The position numbers and the translations under genes are program-made. Under the pieces are notes generated by a model. It was given only the letters and a program-made list of their open reading frames with translations, made no database searches and had not been told where the DNA came from. From assembly GCF_003115775.1 (NCBI RefSeq), contig NZ_QEES01000002.1:186001-250000 (forward strand): 64,000 bases of DNA, read 5' to 3'. Source of the stretch: Cellulomonas sp. WB94 (lineage in GTDB: Bacteria > Actinomycetota > Actinomycetes > Actinomycetales > Cellulomonadaceae). Position 1 is the first letter of the stretch; each line of letters opens with the position of its first letter. This document shows, piece after piece, positions 25,695 to 35,188 of the stretch.

Positions 25695-27770
25695 TCAGGG
25701 TGCCAGCAGCGCGGCCAGCTCGTCGGGGTCCGTCGTCGGGCGGTCGCACACGAAGCCCCGGCACACGTACGCCGTCGGTCGCCCGTCGACCATCGGGCGG
25801 CCCTGCAGGAGGCCGACGCGAGCCGCTCGGCCGGATGCCGCCACGGGCCCCGTCGCGAGGACAGCACCTGGGGCCGTCGCGAGCACGGCGACCCGGCGCA
25901 GCGCGTCGGTGCCCGCGTCGCCCGCGGGACCGACGACGGCGACCTCGCGCGGGCCGTCGAGCACGGCCTCCGCGACGGCCAGCGCCCAGCCCGCCGCCCG
26001 CGGGTACCGCGCGGCGAGCGCGAGGGGCTCGGTCAGGGCCCGCTCGGCGGCCTCCCGGTGGCGGTGCGAGCCGCTGAGCGCCGCGAAGGTGAGCAGGGCG
26101 CCGGCCGCGGCGGCCTGCCCGGACGGCGTCGGGCCGTCCGCGGGGTCTCGTGGCCGCCGGATCCGGCCCAGCACCGGGTCCGTCTCGTCGACCGCCGTGT
26201 CGTAGCAGCCGCCCGCGCCGTCGCCGAACCGTCCGAGCACCTCCTCGAGCAGCTCACCGGCATGCTCGAGCCAGCGCGGGTCCCCCGTCGCCCGGTAGAG
26301 CGCGAGCACTCCCTCGGCGAGGTCGGCGTAGTCCTCCAGCACCCCGGGTGCGCTGCCGACGACCCCGTCCCGCGACGTGCGCGCGAGGCGCAGCACCGGG
26401 CCGTCCCGACGCACATGGACGTCGAGCAGCAGGTCAGCGGCCGCAGCCGCGGCCGCGACCCAGTCGGACCGCCCGAAGAGGTCACCGGCGTCGGCCAGCG
26501 CCGCGACGGCGAGCCCGTTCCATGCCGCGACGACCTTGTCGTCGCGGGCGGGCCGTGGACGCGACGCGCGGGCCTCGAACAGCCGGGTCCGGACCGCTGC
26601 GTAGCGACCGGCGTCCTCCGGCGGCGGGTCGGCCCGCAGCTGCAGCACCGACGCCCCCTGCTCGAACGTCCCCGCCTCCGTGACGCCCCACACCCCGGCC
26701 GCCCAGGCGCCGTCGTCGGGCCCCAGGGCCTCGACCAGCTCACGCGGCGTCCACACCGAGAAGGCGCCCTCGCGCGAGGTGCCGTCGGGTCCCGGGGAGT
26801 CGGCATCGAGGGCCGACGCGAACCCGCCCTCGTCCGTGCGCAGCTCGCGGAGCAGCCACCCGGCCGTCTCCTCGACGACCCGGTGGGCGAGCGGCGACCC
26901 GGTCGCCCGCCACCAGTGCGCGTAGACGCGCAGCAGGAGCGCGTTGTCGTAGAGCATCTTCTCGAAGTGCGGGACGACCCACCCGGCGTCGACGGAGTAC
27001 CGCGCGAACCCGCCGCCGAGCTGGTCGTACATCCCGCCGCGGGCCATCGCGTCGAGCGTTCCGGCCGCCATGGCCGTGGCCAGCGGTGCACCGGGGCGCG
27101 TGCGGTCGACGCCGTGGCGGAGCAGCCACTCGAGCAGCATGGACGGCGGGAACTTCGGCGCTCCGCCGAACCCGCCCCGCGCCGCGTCGAACGTGCCGGC
27201 GAGGACCCCGAGCGCCCGGCTCGAGGCGGACGGGTCGCTCGTCCCGGCTCCGGGCAGCACGTCCCCGGGCCCGTGACCGGCGAGCGCCTCGCGGATCGCC
27301 GCCGCGCTCACGTCGACGTCGCCGCGTCGCGTGGTCCACGCGTCGTGCATCGCGCTCAGCACCTGCCCGAACGACGGCATGCCATGCAGCGGCCGCGGCG
27401 GGAAGTAGGTGCCGCACGAGAACGGGGCGCCGTCGGGTGTGGCGAACACCGTCATCGGCCATCCCCCGCTGCCGGTCATCGCCTGCGTCGCCTCCATGTA
27501 GACGGCGTCGACGTCGGGTCGTTCCTCGCGGTCCACCTTGACCGCGACGAAGTGGTCGTTGAGGTAGGCCGCTGTGCCGGGGTCCTCGAACGACTCGTGG
27601 GCCATGACGTGGCACCAGTGGCACGCGGCGTACCCGATCGAGATCAGCAGGGGGACGTCGCGACGCCGGGCCTCGGCGAACGCCTCGTCGCCCCACTCGA
27701 ACCAGTCGACGGGGTTGCCCGCGTGCTGCTGGAGGTACGGGCTGGTGGCGGAGGCCAGGCGGTTCGACAT
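25695..27770 (-). CDS. Thioredoxin domain-containing protein, YyaL/SPATA20 type (DUF255)
   Basis: A protein of about 691 residues with an N-terminal thioredoxin-like domain carrying a CHWC motif in [11 protein letters not shown], and a long alpha/alpha-barrel resembling N-acylglucosamine 2-epimerase ([42 protein letters not shown]). The family is widespread, with unclear redox or chaperone-like roles. ATG at 27770 ([20 protein letters not shown]) matches homologues; ATG at 27782 is a four-residue-longer alternative. Confidence 0.88.
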   Translation of the reverse strand: MSNRLASATSPYLQQHAGNPVDWFEWGDEAFAEARRRDVPLLISIGYAACHWCHVMAHESFEDPGTAAYLNDHFVAVKVDREERPDVDAVYMEATQAMTGSGGWPMTVFATPDGAPFSCGTYFPPRPLHGMPSFGQVLSAMHDAWTTRRGDVDVSAAAIREALAGHGPGDVLPGAGTSDPSASSRALGVLAGTFDAARGGFGGAPKFPPSMLLEWLLRHGVDRTRPGAPLATAMAAGTLDAMARGGMYDQLGGGFARYSVDAGWVVPHFEKMLYDNALLLRVYAHWWRATGSPLAHRVVEETAGWLLRELRTDEGGFASALDADSPGPDGTSREGAFSVWTPRELVEALGPDDGAWAAGVWGVTEAGTFEQGASVLQLRADPPPEDAGRYAAVRTRLFEARASRPRPARDDKVVAAWNGLAVAALADAGDLFGRSDWVAAAAAAADLLLDVHVRRDGPVLRLARTSRDGVVGSAPGVLEDYADLAEGVLALYRATGDPRWLEHAGELLEEVLGRFGDGAGGCYDTAVDETDPVLGRIRRPRDPADGPTPSGQAAAAGALLTFAALSGSHRHREAAERALTEPLALAARYPRAAGWALAVAEAVLDGPREVAVVGPAGDAGTDALRRVAVLATAPGAVLATGPVAASGRAARVGLLQGRPMVDGRPTAYVCRGFVCDRPTTDPDELAALLAP

Positions 27771-27870
27771 GCCGTCCACCATGGCTCACCGGTCGCGGGC
27801 CGGCGAGCGGAGCACGTCGGCCGTCCGCAGCGCGACCCGACTCATGGGATGTCCGTCTGTTTCCGAACCT

Positions 27871-27906
27871 AGGCCCGTATGGTTGACAACGGGCACAAAC
27901 GGGCCT
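27871..27906. promoter_or_regulatory. Candidate DeoR operator: AGGCCCGT/ACGGGCCT dyad with phased repeats
   Basis: AGGCCCGT (27871-27878) is the exact reverse complement of ACGGGCCT (27899-27906), 20 bp apart, bracketing the -35 box and touching the -10 box. ACGGGC also recurs at 27889-27894 and 27899-27904, ten bases apart. This would let the downstream DeoR protein block its own promoter. Binding is inferred. Confidence 0.55.
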
Positions 27907-27911
27907 ATAAA
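27883..27911 (+). promoter_or_regulatory. Near-consensus promoter of the polyol PTS operon
   Basis: TTGACA (27883-27888), a 17-bp spacer and TATAAA (27906-27911) match the vegetative sigma-70-type consensus almost perfectly. This is striking in a GC-rich genome. Transcription should start near 27918, about 50 nt before the DeoR start. Confidence 0.8.
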
Positions 27912-27966
27912 AAGGCGTAGCAACATCTGGTCGGGCAAGCTCGGACATCGACGTCGGGGAGTGATC

Positions 27967-28728
27967 GTGTACGCGACAGAACGCCACCAGGAGATCCTGC
28001 GGCGTGCGCGTGCCGAGGGCCGCGTCGAGGTCAAGCAGATCGCCGAGGACCTCGACGTCACCCCCGAGACCGTCCGACGCGACCTCACAGCCCTCGAACG
28101 CCTCGGCGTGCTGCGGCGCGTCCACGGCGGGGCGATCCCCGTGGAGCGGCTCGGGATCGAGCCCGCGGTCGACGAGCGCGAGACGCGGCTCGCCGGGCAG
28201 AAGGAGCGCATCGCGAAGGTCGCGCTCGACGAGCTCCCCGACGGCGGGTCGATCATCATCGACGCCGGGACGACCACCGTGCGCATCGCCCAGATGCTGC
28301 CCCTGGACCGCGAGCTGATGGTCGTGACCCACTCCCTGCCCGTCGCGAACCTTCTGATCTCGAAGCCGAACGTGACGCTCTACCTGCTCGGCGGCGTCGT
28401 CCGGCCCCGCACGCTGGCAGCCGTCGGCGACTGGACCCGGTCCAACCTCGCGGACGTCTTCGTCGACGTGGCCTTCATCGGCACGAACGGCATCACGGCG
28501 ACCCGCGGCCTGACGACACCGGACCTCGGCGAGGCCGCCGTCAAGCGCGCCCTGATCTCCGCCGCACGGCGCACCGTCGTGCTGGCCGACCACACGAAGT
28601 TCGGGCGAGAGGACTTCGCCCACGTCTGCGACCTGGAGGCGATCGACACCGTGATCAGCGACACCGGACTGGCCGATGAGATGGCCGACGAGATCGAGGA
28701 CGCCGGACCGACGGTGGTGCGCGCATGA
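27967..28728 (+). CDS. DeoR/GlpR family sugar-metabolism regulator
   Basis: A 253-residue repressor-type protein: an N-terminal HTH (VKQIAEDLDVTPETVRRDLTALE then LRRVHGGA) and the DeoR sensor domain with IIIDAGTTTVRIA and LADHTKFGR. The start is GTG at 27967, giving the family-typical xYATERHQEIL beginning, with GGGGAG 5 nt upstream. It heads the PTS operon, probably sensing a sugar phosphate and repressing its own near-consensus promoter. Its stop overlaps the kinase start (ATGA). Confidence 0.9.
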   Translation: MYATERHQEILRRARAEGRVEVKQIAEDLDVTPETVRRDLTALERLGVLRRVHGGAIPVERLGIEPAVDERETRLAGQKERIAKVALDELPDGGSIIIDAGTTTVRIAQMLPLDRELMVVTHSLPVANLLISKPNVTLYLLGGVVRPRTLAAVGDWTRSNLADVFVDVAFIGTNGITATRGLTTPDLGEAAVKRALISAARRTVVLADHTKFGREDFAHVCDLEAIDTVISDTGLADEMADEIEDAGPTVVRA

Positions 28729-29684
28729 TCGTCACCGTCACGCTCAACCCGAGCCTCGACCGCACGATCGAGCTGGACCACCTCGTCCCCGGCGAGGTCC
28801 AGCGCGTCACGGCCGCACGCCTCGACCCGGGCGGCAAGGGCGTCAACGTGGCCCGCGCGCTGCTCGCGAACGGCGTGGACGCGCTCGCGGTCGTGCCGAT
28901 CGCCGGCGTCGACGGCGACCAGCTCGTCGGCCTGCTCCGGCACGAGGGCGTCGCCGTCGCGGTCGTCGACGTCGCCGGGCACACGCGCTCGAACATCGCC
29001 ATCGCCGAGGCCGACGGCACGGTCACGAAGCTCAACGAGCCCGGTGCGCCGCTGTCCGCCGCCGACCTCGAGGGGATCGCCGGCAAGGTGCTCGAGGCGG
29101 CGTCGCCCGGCTCGTGGGTCGTCCTGTGCGGCAGCCTCCCGCCCGATGTCCCGGTCGACACCTACGCCTCGCTCGCTCGCAGGTTCAGCGCCGCGGGCCT
29201 GCGGGTGGCCGTCGACACGAGCGGACCGGCCTTCCAGGCGGCCGTGGCCACGGGCCCCGAGCTGGTCAAGCCGAACGCCGAGGAGCTCGCCGAGGCGGTC
29301 GGCCACCCGCTGCTGTCGCGGTCGGACGTCGTCGCAGCTGCCCGCGAGCTCCAGGCGCTCGGTGCTCGCACCGTCCTCGTGAGCCTCGGTGCCGAGGGCG
29401 CCCTGCTCGTGGACGACGGCGTCGTCGCGGGCGAGTCCCCCGTCGCCGAGCCGCGGAGCACCGTCGGCGCCGGTGACGCCTTCCTGGCCGGGTTCCTGGC
29501 CGGTGAGCACGCCGGCGCAAGCCGTCGCGAGGCCTTTGCCGAGGCCCTCGCCTGGGGTGCCGCCGCAGTCTGCCTGCCCGGCAGCCGGATGCCCGGACCG
29601 GGCGACATCGACCGATCGGTCGTCCACCTCCTGCCCGAGCCCTCCCCCGCACTTCTGACACCCATCACTGAAGGAGAATCATGA
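28725..29684 (+). CDS. 1-Phosphofructokinase family hexose kinase (PfkB)
   Basis: A 319-residue PfkB-family kinase of the 1-phosphofructokinase/tagatose-6-phosphate kinase branch. It has [13 protein letters not shown] at the start, [13 protein letters not shown] for sugar binding, the anion hole and catalytic Asp in [13 protein letters not shown], and KPNAEEL. Behind a polyol PTS and dehydrogenase it would phosphorylate the ketose phosphate to the bisphosphate feeding glycolysis. It overlaps both neighbours by ATGA. Confidence 0.85.
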   Translation: MIVTVTLNPSLDRTIELDHLVPGEVQRVTAARLDPGGKGVNVARALLANGVDALAVVPIAGVDGDQLVGLLRHEGVAVAVVDVAGHTRSNIAIAEADGTVTKLNEPGAPLSAADLEGIAGKVLEAASPGSWVVLCGSLPPDVPVDTYASLARRFSAAGLRVAVDTSGPAFQAAVATGPELVKPNAEELAEAVGHPLLSRSDVVAAARELQALGARTVLVSLGAEGALLVDDGVVAGESPVAEPRSTVGAGDAFLAGFLAGEHAGASRREAFAEALAWGAAAVCLPGSRMPGPGDIDRSVVHLLPEPSPALLTPITEGES

Positions 29685-30721
29685 AGGTTGCACGCTTCCA
29701 CGCACCCGGCGACATCCGGCTGGAGGACGCACCCGAGCCCACCGCGCAGCCGGGCGAGGTGAAGATCCGCGTCCGCGCCTGCTCGACCTGCGGCACCGAC
29801 GTCAAGATCTCGAAGTCCGGCCACTTCCGCATCGTCCCGCCGCGGGTGATGGGCCACGAGATCGCCGGCGAGGTCGTCGAGGTCGGCGAGGGCGTGACCG
29901 GCTGGGCGCCCGGCGACCGCGTGCAGGTCATCGCCGCGATCCCGTGCGGAAAGTGCCCCGACTGCGTCGCCGGACACATGACGGTCTGTCCGAACCAGGT
30001 CTCGATGGGCTACGACTTCGACGGCGGCTTCGCCGAGTTCATGATCGTGCCGGCCGTGGTCCTCGCGGTCGACGGGCTCAACCGGATCCCCGAGGGGGTC
30101 AGCTACGCGGAGGCCTCGGTCGCCGAGCCGTTCGCCTGCGCCCTCAACGCACAGGAGCTGGTCCGCGTCGGGGACGGCGACGTCGTCGTCGTCGTGGGCT
30201 CCGGGCCGATCGGGTGCCTGCACGTGCGGCTCGCCCGCGCTCGCGGTGCGGCTCGCGTGTTCCTGGTCGAGCTGAGCCGGACCCGGCTGGACCTCGCTGC
30301 CGCGATCGTCACGCCGGACGCCGCCATCTGCTCGAGCGAGACCGACCCCGTCGAGGCCGTCCTGGCGCTCACGGACGGTCGCGGCGCGGACGTCATCATC
30401 ACGGCTGCGGCGTCGGGCGCGGCCCAGGAGGACGCCCTGCGCATGGTCGCCCCGGGTGGGCGTATCAGCTTCTTCGGCGGGCTCCCCAAGGACAAGCCGG
30501 TGATCTCGCTGGACTCCAACGTCGTGCACTACAAGGAGCTGATGATCATGGGCGCGAACGGCTCCAGCCCGGACCACAACAAGCGTGCCCTCGCGCTGAT
30601 CGCCGACGGCAGCGTGCCGGTCGACGACCTCATCACCCACCGGCTGCCGCTCGACCAGGTCCTCGAGGGCATCGGCGTCGTGTCTCGCGGCGAGGGCATC
30701 AAGGTCACGATCGAGCCGTGA
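29681..30721 (+). CDS. Zinc-dependent MDR alcohol dehydrogenase, probable polyol-phosphate dehydrogenase
   Basis: A 346-residue medium-chain dehydrogenase. Catalytic zinc ligands are in CSTCGTD and MGHEIAGEV; structural zinc cysteines are in [15 protein letters not shown]; the Rossmann motif is [10 protein letters not shown]. The family includes sorbitol and galactitol-1-phosphate dehydrogenases. Given the mannitol-type PTS in the same operon, it probably oxidises the imported polyol phosphate to a ketose phosphate, the step done elsewhere by the unrelated MtlD. An AAGGAG site lies upstream. Confidence 0.85.
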   Translation: MKVARFHAPGDIRLEDAPEPTAQPGEVKIRVRACSTCGTDVKISKSGHFRIVPPRVMGHEIAGEVVEVGEGVTGWAPGDRVQVIAAIPCGKCPDCVAGHMTVCPNQVSMGYDFDGGFAEFMIVPAVVLAVDGLNRIPEGVSYAEASVAEPFACALNAQELVRVGDGDVVVVVGSGPIGCLHVRLARARGAARVFLVELSRTRLDLAAAIVTPDAAICSSETDPVEAVLALTDGRGADVIITAAASGAAQEDALRMVAPGGRISFFGGLPKDKPVISLDSNVVHYKELMIMGANGSSPDHNKRALALIADGSVPVDDLITHRLPLDQVLEGIGVVSRGEGIKVTIEP

Positions 30722-30772
30722 CATCCCCCACGGGCGCAAGCCCGCGATCAGGTCGCAAAGGAGCGTGCTGAC

Positions 30773-31048
30773 ATGGCAGAACAAACCGTCGTGATCGCGT
30801 CCAAGGCCGGGCTGCACGCCCGACCGGCGGCGCTCTTCACACAGGCCGCTGCGCGCAGCGGGCTCGTCGTGCGCATCGCCAAGGGCGCCATGGGCCCGGT
30901 CGACGCCGCGAGCATCCTGCAGGTGATGACTCTCGGCGCGGCCCTGGGCGACACGGTGACCCTCTCCGTCGAGGGTCCGGACGAGGACCGCGTGCTCGAC
31001 GAGCTCGTCACGATGCTCGCCACCGACCTGGACGCCGTCCAGTCGTGA
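30773..31048 (+). CDS. ptsH: HPr family phosphocarrier protein
   Basis: A 91-residue PTS carrier with the phospho-acceptor H15 in AGLHARPAALF. Where HPr kinase acts on Ser46 in Firmicutes, this protein has S47 within AASILQVMTLGA, lacking the usual KSIM sequence; actinobacteria generally lack that kinase. It accepts phosphate from Enzyme I encoded next and passes it to IIA. A 17-bp hairpin follows the stop. Confidence 0.92.
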   Translation: MAEQTVVIASKAGLHARPAALFTQAAARSGLVVRIAKGAMGPVDAASILQVMTLGAALGDTVTLSVEGPDEDRVLDELVTMLATDLDAVQS

Positions 31049-31056
31049 CACCCCGG

Positions 31057-31093
31057 CCGTGGTGGGCACCTCGACCCGAGGTGCCCACCACGG
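31057..31093 (+). terminator. Perfect 17-bp hairpin between HPr and Enzyme I genes
   Basis: Positions 31057-31073 and 31077-31093 are perfect 17-bp complements with a 3-nt loop, starting 8 nt after the HPr stop and ending 48 nt before the Enzyme I start. There is no T-tract. In mid-operon it may act as a partial terminator, a processing site or an mRNA stabiliser that raises HPr over Enzyme I. Confidence 0.7.
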
Positions 31094-31141
31094 ACCCGGC
31101 GTTGATCCTTCCCCCAGTCCCTGACATTGCAGAGGCGTGAG

Positions 31142-32884
31142 ATGGCAACCACAACCGGACCCGACAGTGCACAGGCGCCTGGCGTGGTCGGTGCGACGCA
31201 GCTTCACGGCATCGGTGTCGGTCGAGGCGGCGTGGTCGGCCCCGTGGCGCAGGTCCGCCCTGCGCCGCAGGTACCCGCGGACGCCGCCGTGCTGATCGAC
31301 GGCGTGCCCGCGGGACCCGACGAGGTCCGCGGAGCCGTCGAGGCGGCGTTCGCGGACGTCGCCGATCGACTCCGGCGCGAGTCCGGCCGTGCGCCCGGGG
31401 TGCTTGCCGGGGTGCTGGCCGCGACGGCCGAGATGGCCGCCGATCCGGCACTGCGCGCCAAGGTGCTCGCCCGCATGGACGACGGCGACGGCGCGGTGGG
31501 GGCGATCACCATCGTGGTCGCCGAGTTCGCGGCGATGTTCGAACAGGCAGGCGGGTACCTCGCGGAGCGCGTCACCGACCTGCGCAGCGTGCGTGACCGC
31601 GTCATCGCCGAGATCGTGGGGCTGCCCGCGCCGGGCGTGCCGCACCTCACCGAACCGTCGGTGGTCGTGGCCCTGGACCTCGCGCCGGCCGACACCGCCG
31701 CTCTCGACCTCACCATGGTCCTGGCGATCGTCACCGAGCAGGGCGGACCGACCGGGCACACCGCGATCATCGCGCGCCAGCTCGGGCTCCCGTGCGTGGT
31801 GCAGACGGCAGGGGCGACGGAGCTGGCCGACGGCGTCGTCGTCGCGGTCGACGCGGTGGCCGGGATCGTCACCGTCGACCCCGGCGACGACCTGCGGAGC
31901 GAGTTCGACCGGCGCAGCCGGCTCGAGCAGTCCTTCGCGGACGACGTCGCACCGGGAGCATCCTCGGACGGCGCCCCCTTCGGCCTGCTCGGCAACATCG
32001 GCACCGCCGCGGATGCCGCCCGGCTCACCGACAGCCCGGTCGAGGGAGTCGGCCTGTTCCGCACCGAGGTCCTGTTCCTCGATCGCGTCACGGCCCCCAC
32101 CGTCGAGGAGCAGGCCGGCGTCTACGCCGAGGTGCTGCGCTCGCTCGCCGGCCGCAAGGTCGTCGTCCGCACGCTCGACGCCGGCGCCGACAAGCCGCTC
32201 GCGTTCGCCCACCAGTCCGACGAGCCGAACCCGGCCCTCGGCATCCGCGGCTACCGGCTCGTGCGCACGATGCCCGAGCTGCTGGACACCCAGCTCGAGG
32301 CGCTCGCACGCGCTGAGCAGGAGACGGGCATCAAGGCCTGGGTCATGGCCCCGATGATCGCGACGCCGGCCGAGGCCCGTGACTTCGCCGCCGCCGCTCG
32401 CGCCAAGGGCCTGTCGATGGTCGGCGTCATGGTGGAGATCCCCGCGGCGGCGCTGCGGGCCAAGGAGATCCTCGCCGAGGTGGACTTCGTCTCCCTGGGC
32501 ACCAACGACCTCGCGCAGTACGCGATGGCGGCCGACCGGACGCTCGGTGAGCTCGGGGACCTGCTCGACCCCTGGCAGCCCGCGGTGCTCGACCTGGTCG
32601 CCATGACCGCGCGGGCCGGCCTGGACGTCGGCAAGCCCGTCGGGGTCTGTGGGGAGTCGGCGTCGGACCCGCTGCTCGCCCTGGTGCTGGCCGGCTTCGG
32701 GGTGACGACGCTGTCGATGTCGGCATCGGCCGTGCCAGCCGTTCGGTACTCCCTGCGGCGGCACTCCACGAGCCAGCTCCAGGACATCGCCGGCGCAGCC
32801 CGCGCCGCCGGGAGCGCTCCGGGCGCCCGCGCCGCGGCGCTCGCGCTAGTGGATGACGAGGTGCGCATGGCACTGCAGCTGTAG
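31142..32884 (+). CDS. ptsI: Phosphoenolpyruvate-protein phosphotransferase (PTS Enzyme I)
   Basis: A 580-residue Enzyme I. The phosphohistidine is H206 in GGPTGHTAIIAR. The PEP-binding barrel shows GLFRTEVLFLD, RTLDAGADKPL, GIRGYRL, VMVEIPAA, SLGTNDLAQYAMA and the catalytic cysteine in VGVCGESASDP. ATG at 31142, after AGAGG, is preferred over an upstream TTG. It transfers phosphate from PEP to HPr and is unusually embedded in a sugar-specific operon. Confidence 0.93.
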   Translation: MATTTGPDSAQAPGVVGATQLHGIGVGRGGVVGPVAQVRPAPQVPADAAVLIDGVPAGPDEVRGAVEAAFADVADRLRRESGRAPGVLAGVLAATAEMAADPALRAKVLARMDDGDGAVGAITIVVAEFAAMFEQAGGYLAERVTDLRSVRDRVIAEIVGLPAPGVPHLTEPSVVVALDLAPADTAALDLTMVLAIVTEQGGPTGHTAIIARQLGLPCVVQTAGATELADGVVVAVDAVAGIVTVDPGDDLRSEFDRRSRLEQSFADDVAPGASSDGAPFGLLGNIGTAADAARLTDSPVEGVGLFRTEVLFLDRVTAPTVEEQAGVYAEVLRSLAGRKVVVRTLDAGADKPLAFAHQSDEPNPALGIRGYRLVRTMPELLDTQLEALARAEQETGIKAWVMAPMIATPAEARDFAAAARAKGLSMVGVMVEIPAAALRAKEILAEVDFVSLGTNDLAQYAMAADRTLGELGDLLDPWQPAVLDLVAMTARAGLDVGKPVGVCGESASDPLLALVLAGFGVTTLSMSASAVPAVRYSLRRHSTSQLQDIAGAARAAGSAPGARAAALALVDDEVRMALQL

Positions 32885-33007
32885 CGGCCCCGCCGCAGCA
32901 CACGGCCGGCCGCACAGACGCGGCCGAGTCACAGCCTGTGAGATCCCCAGGACTCGTCCGGGCAACGATCGAAAAGTCAGCGTCGACACATCGAAGAGAG
33001 GGTCATC

Positions 33008-34618
33008 ATGAGTTCCCTTGCAGCAAGTCCGCCGAAGGTCTCCGGGGCCAAAGCGGCCCAGGTGCACATCCAGCGCTTCGGAGCATTCCTCACCGGCATG
33101 ATCATGCCGAACCTGCCGGCGTTCATCGCCTGGGGCCTGATCACGTCGCTCTTCATCTCCAAGGGATGGCTGCCCAACAGCATCCTCGGCGGCTTCGGCA
33201 ACGCCGACACGGTCGGCTGGGAGGGCGCGGCCACGGCCTTGGCCAAGGCCGCCGACGGCACGACGTTCCCGCAGTACCTCGGCCTCGTCGGCCCGATGAT
33301 CGTCTACCTGCTCCCCCTGCTGATCGCCAACCAGGGTGGTCGGATCGTCTACGGCGAGCGTGGTGGCGTCGTCGCCTCCATCGCCACCATGGGCGTCATC
33401 GTGGGCAGCACCATCCCGATGTTCCTCGGCGCCATGATCGTCGGCCCGCTCGCCGCATGGCTCATGAAGAAGATCGACAGCATCTGGGACGGCAAGATCA
33501 AGCCCGGCTTCGAGATGCTCGTCAACATGTACTCGGCCGGGATCCTCGGCATGGTCCTCGCGATCGGTGCCTTCTTCGGGATCGCACCGTTCGTCACGAA
33601 CGTCTCCGCGTGGCTCGGTTCCGGCGTCCAGTCGCTCGCCGACGCGCACCTGCTGCCGCTGATGAGCATCATCGTCGAGCCCGCGAAGGTCCTGTTCCTC
33701 AACAACGCGATCGGCAACGGCACCCTCGTCCCGCTCGGCGTCCAGCAGACCATCGACACCGGCCAGTCGCTCCTCTTCCTCGTCGAGGCGAACCCCGGCC
33801 CCGGCTTCGGCCTGCTGCTGGCCTTCGCGCTCTTCGGGATCGGGACCGCCAAGGCGTCCGCCCCCGGCGCGATCATCATCCAGTTCCTCGGTGGCATCCA
33901 CGAGGTGTACTTCCCGTTCGTCCTCATGAAGCCCGTCCTCATCGTCGGCCTCATCGCCGGTGGGGCGACCGGCGTCGCCACCAACGCGGTCTTCGGCAGC
34001 GGCCTCCGTGCACCTGCTGCTCCGGGCAGCATCCTCGCCGTGCTCGCGCAGACGCCGCGAGGCAGCTACGTCGGCGTGATCCTCTCCGTGGTGCTCTCGG
34101 CCACCGTGACGTTCTTCATCAGCGCGGTCCTCCTGCGGGCCTCCCGCAACCGCGACCTCGCCGCCGAGAGCGACGGCCTCTCCGCCGCGATCGCCCAGAC
34201 CGAGGCGAACAAGGGCAAGGGCAGCAGCGCGCTCGACGCTCTCTCCGGCCTGGCTGGTTCTCTCGCCGGCGAGCCTGCCATGGCCGCCGCGGCGACCGCG
34301 GTCGCCGATCACCCGGTGCGGCACATCGTGTTCGCGTGCGACGCCGGCATGGGGTCGAGCGCCATGGGCGCGAGCGTCCTGCGTGACAAGCTCAAGAAGG
34401 CGGGCGTCACGGGCGTGAAGGTGGAGAACCTGGCTGTCGCGAGCCTGCACGACGACGCCGACTTCGTGATCAGCCAACGCGAGCTGACCGACCGGGCGCG
34501 GCTGAAGGCGCCGACCTCGGTGCACATCTCGGTCGACAACTTCATGAACAGCCCCGTGTACGACGACGTCGTCCGCGAGGCGAAGTCCCGGCAGCAGACC
34601 GAAGGGTCGACCCCGTGA
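33008..34618 (+). CDS. mtlA: PTS mannitol-type transporter subunit IICB
   Basis: A 536-residue membrane permease-phosphotransferase. Residues 20-400 are the IIC domain with about eight hydrophobic segments and the mannitol-family signature GGIHEVYFPFV. Residues 435-530 are IIB with phosphocysteine C444 in CDAGMGSSAMG. No IIA domain is fused; IIA is the next gene, overlapping by GTGA. The 13-bp palindrome TCACAG-C-CTGTGA at 32929-32941 in the leader could be a further control site. Mannitol is the likely substrate, but other hexitols are possible. Confidence 0.9.
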   Translation: MSSLAASPPKVSGAKAAQVHIQRFGAFLTGMIMPNLPAFIAWGLITSLFISKGWLPNSILGGFGNADTVGWEGAATALAKAADGTTFPQYLGLVGPMIVYLLPLLIANQGGRIVYGERGGVVASIATMGVIVGSTIPMFLGAMIVGPLAAWLMKKIDSIWDGKIKPGFEMLVNMYSAGILGMVLAIGAFFGIAPFVTNVSAWLGSGVQSLADAHLLPLMSIIVEPAKVLFLNNAIGNGTLVPLGVQQTIDTGQSLLFLVEANPGPGFGLLLAFALFGIGTAKASAPGAIIIQFLGGIHEVYFPFVLMKPVLIVGLIAGGATGVATNAVFGSGLRAPAAPGSILAVLAQTPRGSYVGVILSVVLSATVTFFISAVLLRASRNRDLAAESDGLSAAIAQTEANKGKGSSALDALSGLAGSLAGEPAMAAAATAVADHPVRHIVFACDAGMGSSAMGASVLRDKLKKAGVTGVKVENLAVASLHDDADFVISQRELTDRARLKAPTSVHISVDNFMNSPVYDDVVREAKSRQQTEGSTP

Positions 34619-35052
34619 CCGACATCCTCACCAGGGACCAGATCGTCGCCGCAGGACGGGCGACGACCAGGGACGACGCGATCCGCGAGGCGGGCGACCT
34701 GCTCGTGAGCACCGGGGCCGTCACGCCTGAGTACGTCGACGCGATGGCTGAGCGCGAGCAGACCGTGTCGACCTACATGGGCAACTACCTGGCGATCCCG
34801 CACGGCACGAACGAGTCGAAGTCGTCGATCACCCGGTCGGCCATGTCGCTCGTCCGCTACGCCGAGCCGATCGACTGGGGCGGGCACGAGGTACGCATCG
34901 TCGTCGGGATCGCAGGGCTCGAGAACGAGCACCTCGGCATCCTGTCGAAGATCGCGGTCCTGTTCTCCGACATGGAGCAGGCCCAGGCCATGGCCGACGC
35001 CACCAGCGTCGACGAGCTGTACCGACTGCTCGACTCGGTCAACGCGGAGTGA
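34615..35052 (+). CDS. mtlF: PTS mannitol/fructose-type subunit IIA
   Basis: A 145-residue IIA of the fructose-mannitol family with phosphohistidine H63 in LAIPHGTNESK, preceded by a REQTVSTYMG segment typical of mannitol IIA. GTG at 34615 overlaps the IICB stop (GTGA). It carries phosphate from HPr to the IIB cysteine. It is the last gene of the operon; a long imperfect hairpin follows. Confidence 0.92.
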   Translation: MTDILTRDQIVAAGRATTRDDAIREAGDLLVSTGAVTPEYVDAMAEREQTVSTYMGNYLAIPHGTNESKSSITRSAMSLVRYAEPIDWGGHEVRIVVGIAGLENEHLGILSKIAVLFSDMEQAQAMADATSVDELYRLLDSVNAE

Positions 35053-35080
35053 CCTCCGCTGACACCGGCCGGCGCTGACA

Positions 35081-35134
35081 CACCGCCCGCTCGTTGCCGT
35101 CCATGCTGCACCGGACGACAGCGGGCGGGCGGTG
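35081..35134 (+). terminator. Long imperfect hairpin ending the PTS operon
   Basis: Arms 35081-35102 and 35113-35134 pair over 22 positions with about three mismatches and a 10-nt loop; the first ten pairs (CACCGCCCGC) are perfect. The structure lies between the IIA gene and the convergent rlmC gene and probably terminates both. A G/C-rich CTG/CGG-repetitive stretch follows to 35188. Confidence 0.65.
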
Positions 35135-35188
35135 GTCTGCCCGCCGGCTGCGGCCGCGGCTGTGGCTGCGGTTGCTGCGGCTGGACCG

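Noticed and set aside
24404-26077. A 557-codon plus-strand frame opposite the WS/DGAT and YyaL genes
   Set aside because: Ser/Thr/Arg-rich shadow of two clear minus-strand genes.
29162-32764. A 1200-codon open frame on the minus strand across the PTS operon
   Set aside because: It is antisense to five well-recognised genes, is rich in Arg/Gly/His/Asp with no domain, and is the usual high-GC shadow frame.
32929-32941. TCACAG-C-CTGTGA palindrome as a CRP site
   Set aside because: The arm order is the reverse of the TGTGA-N6-TCACA consensus. It is mentioned only as a possible site of unknown type.
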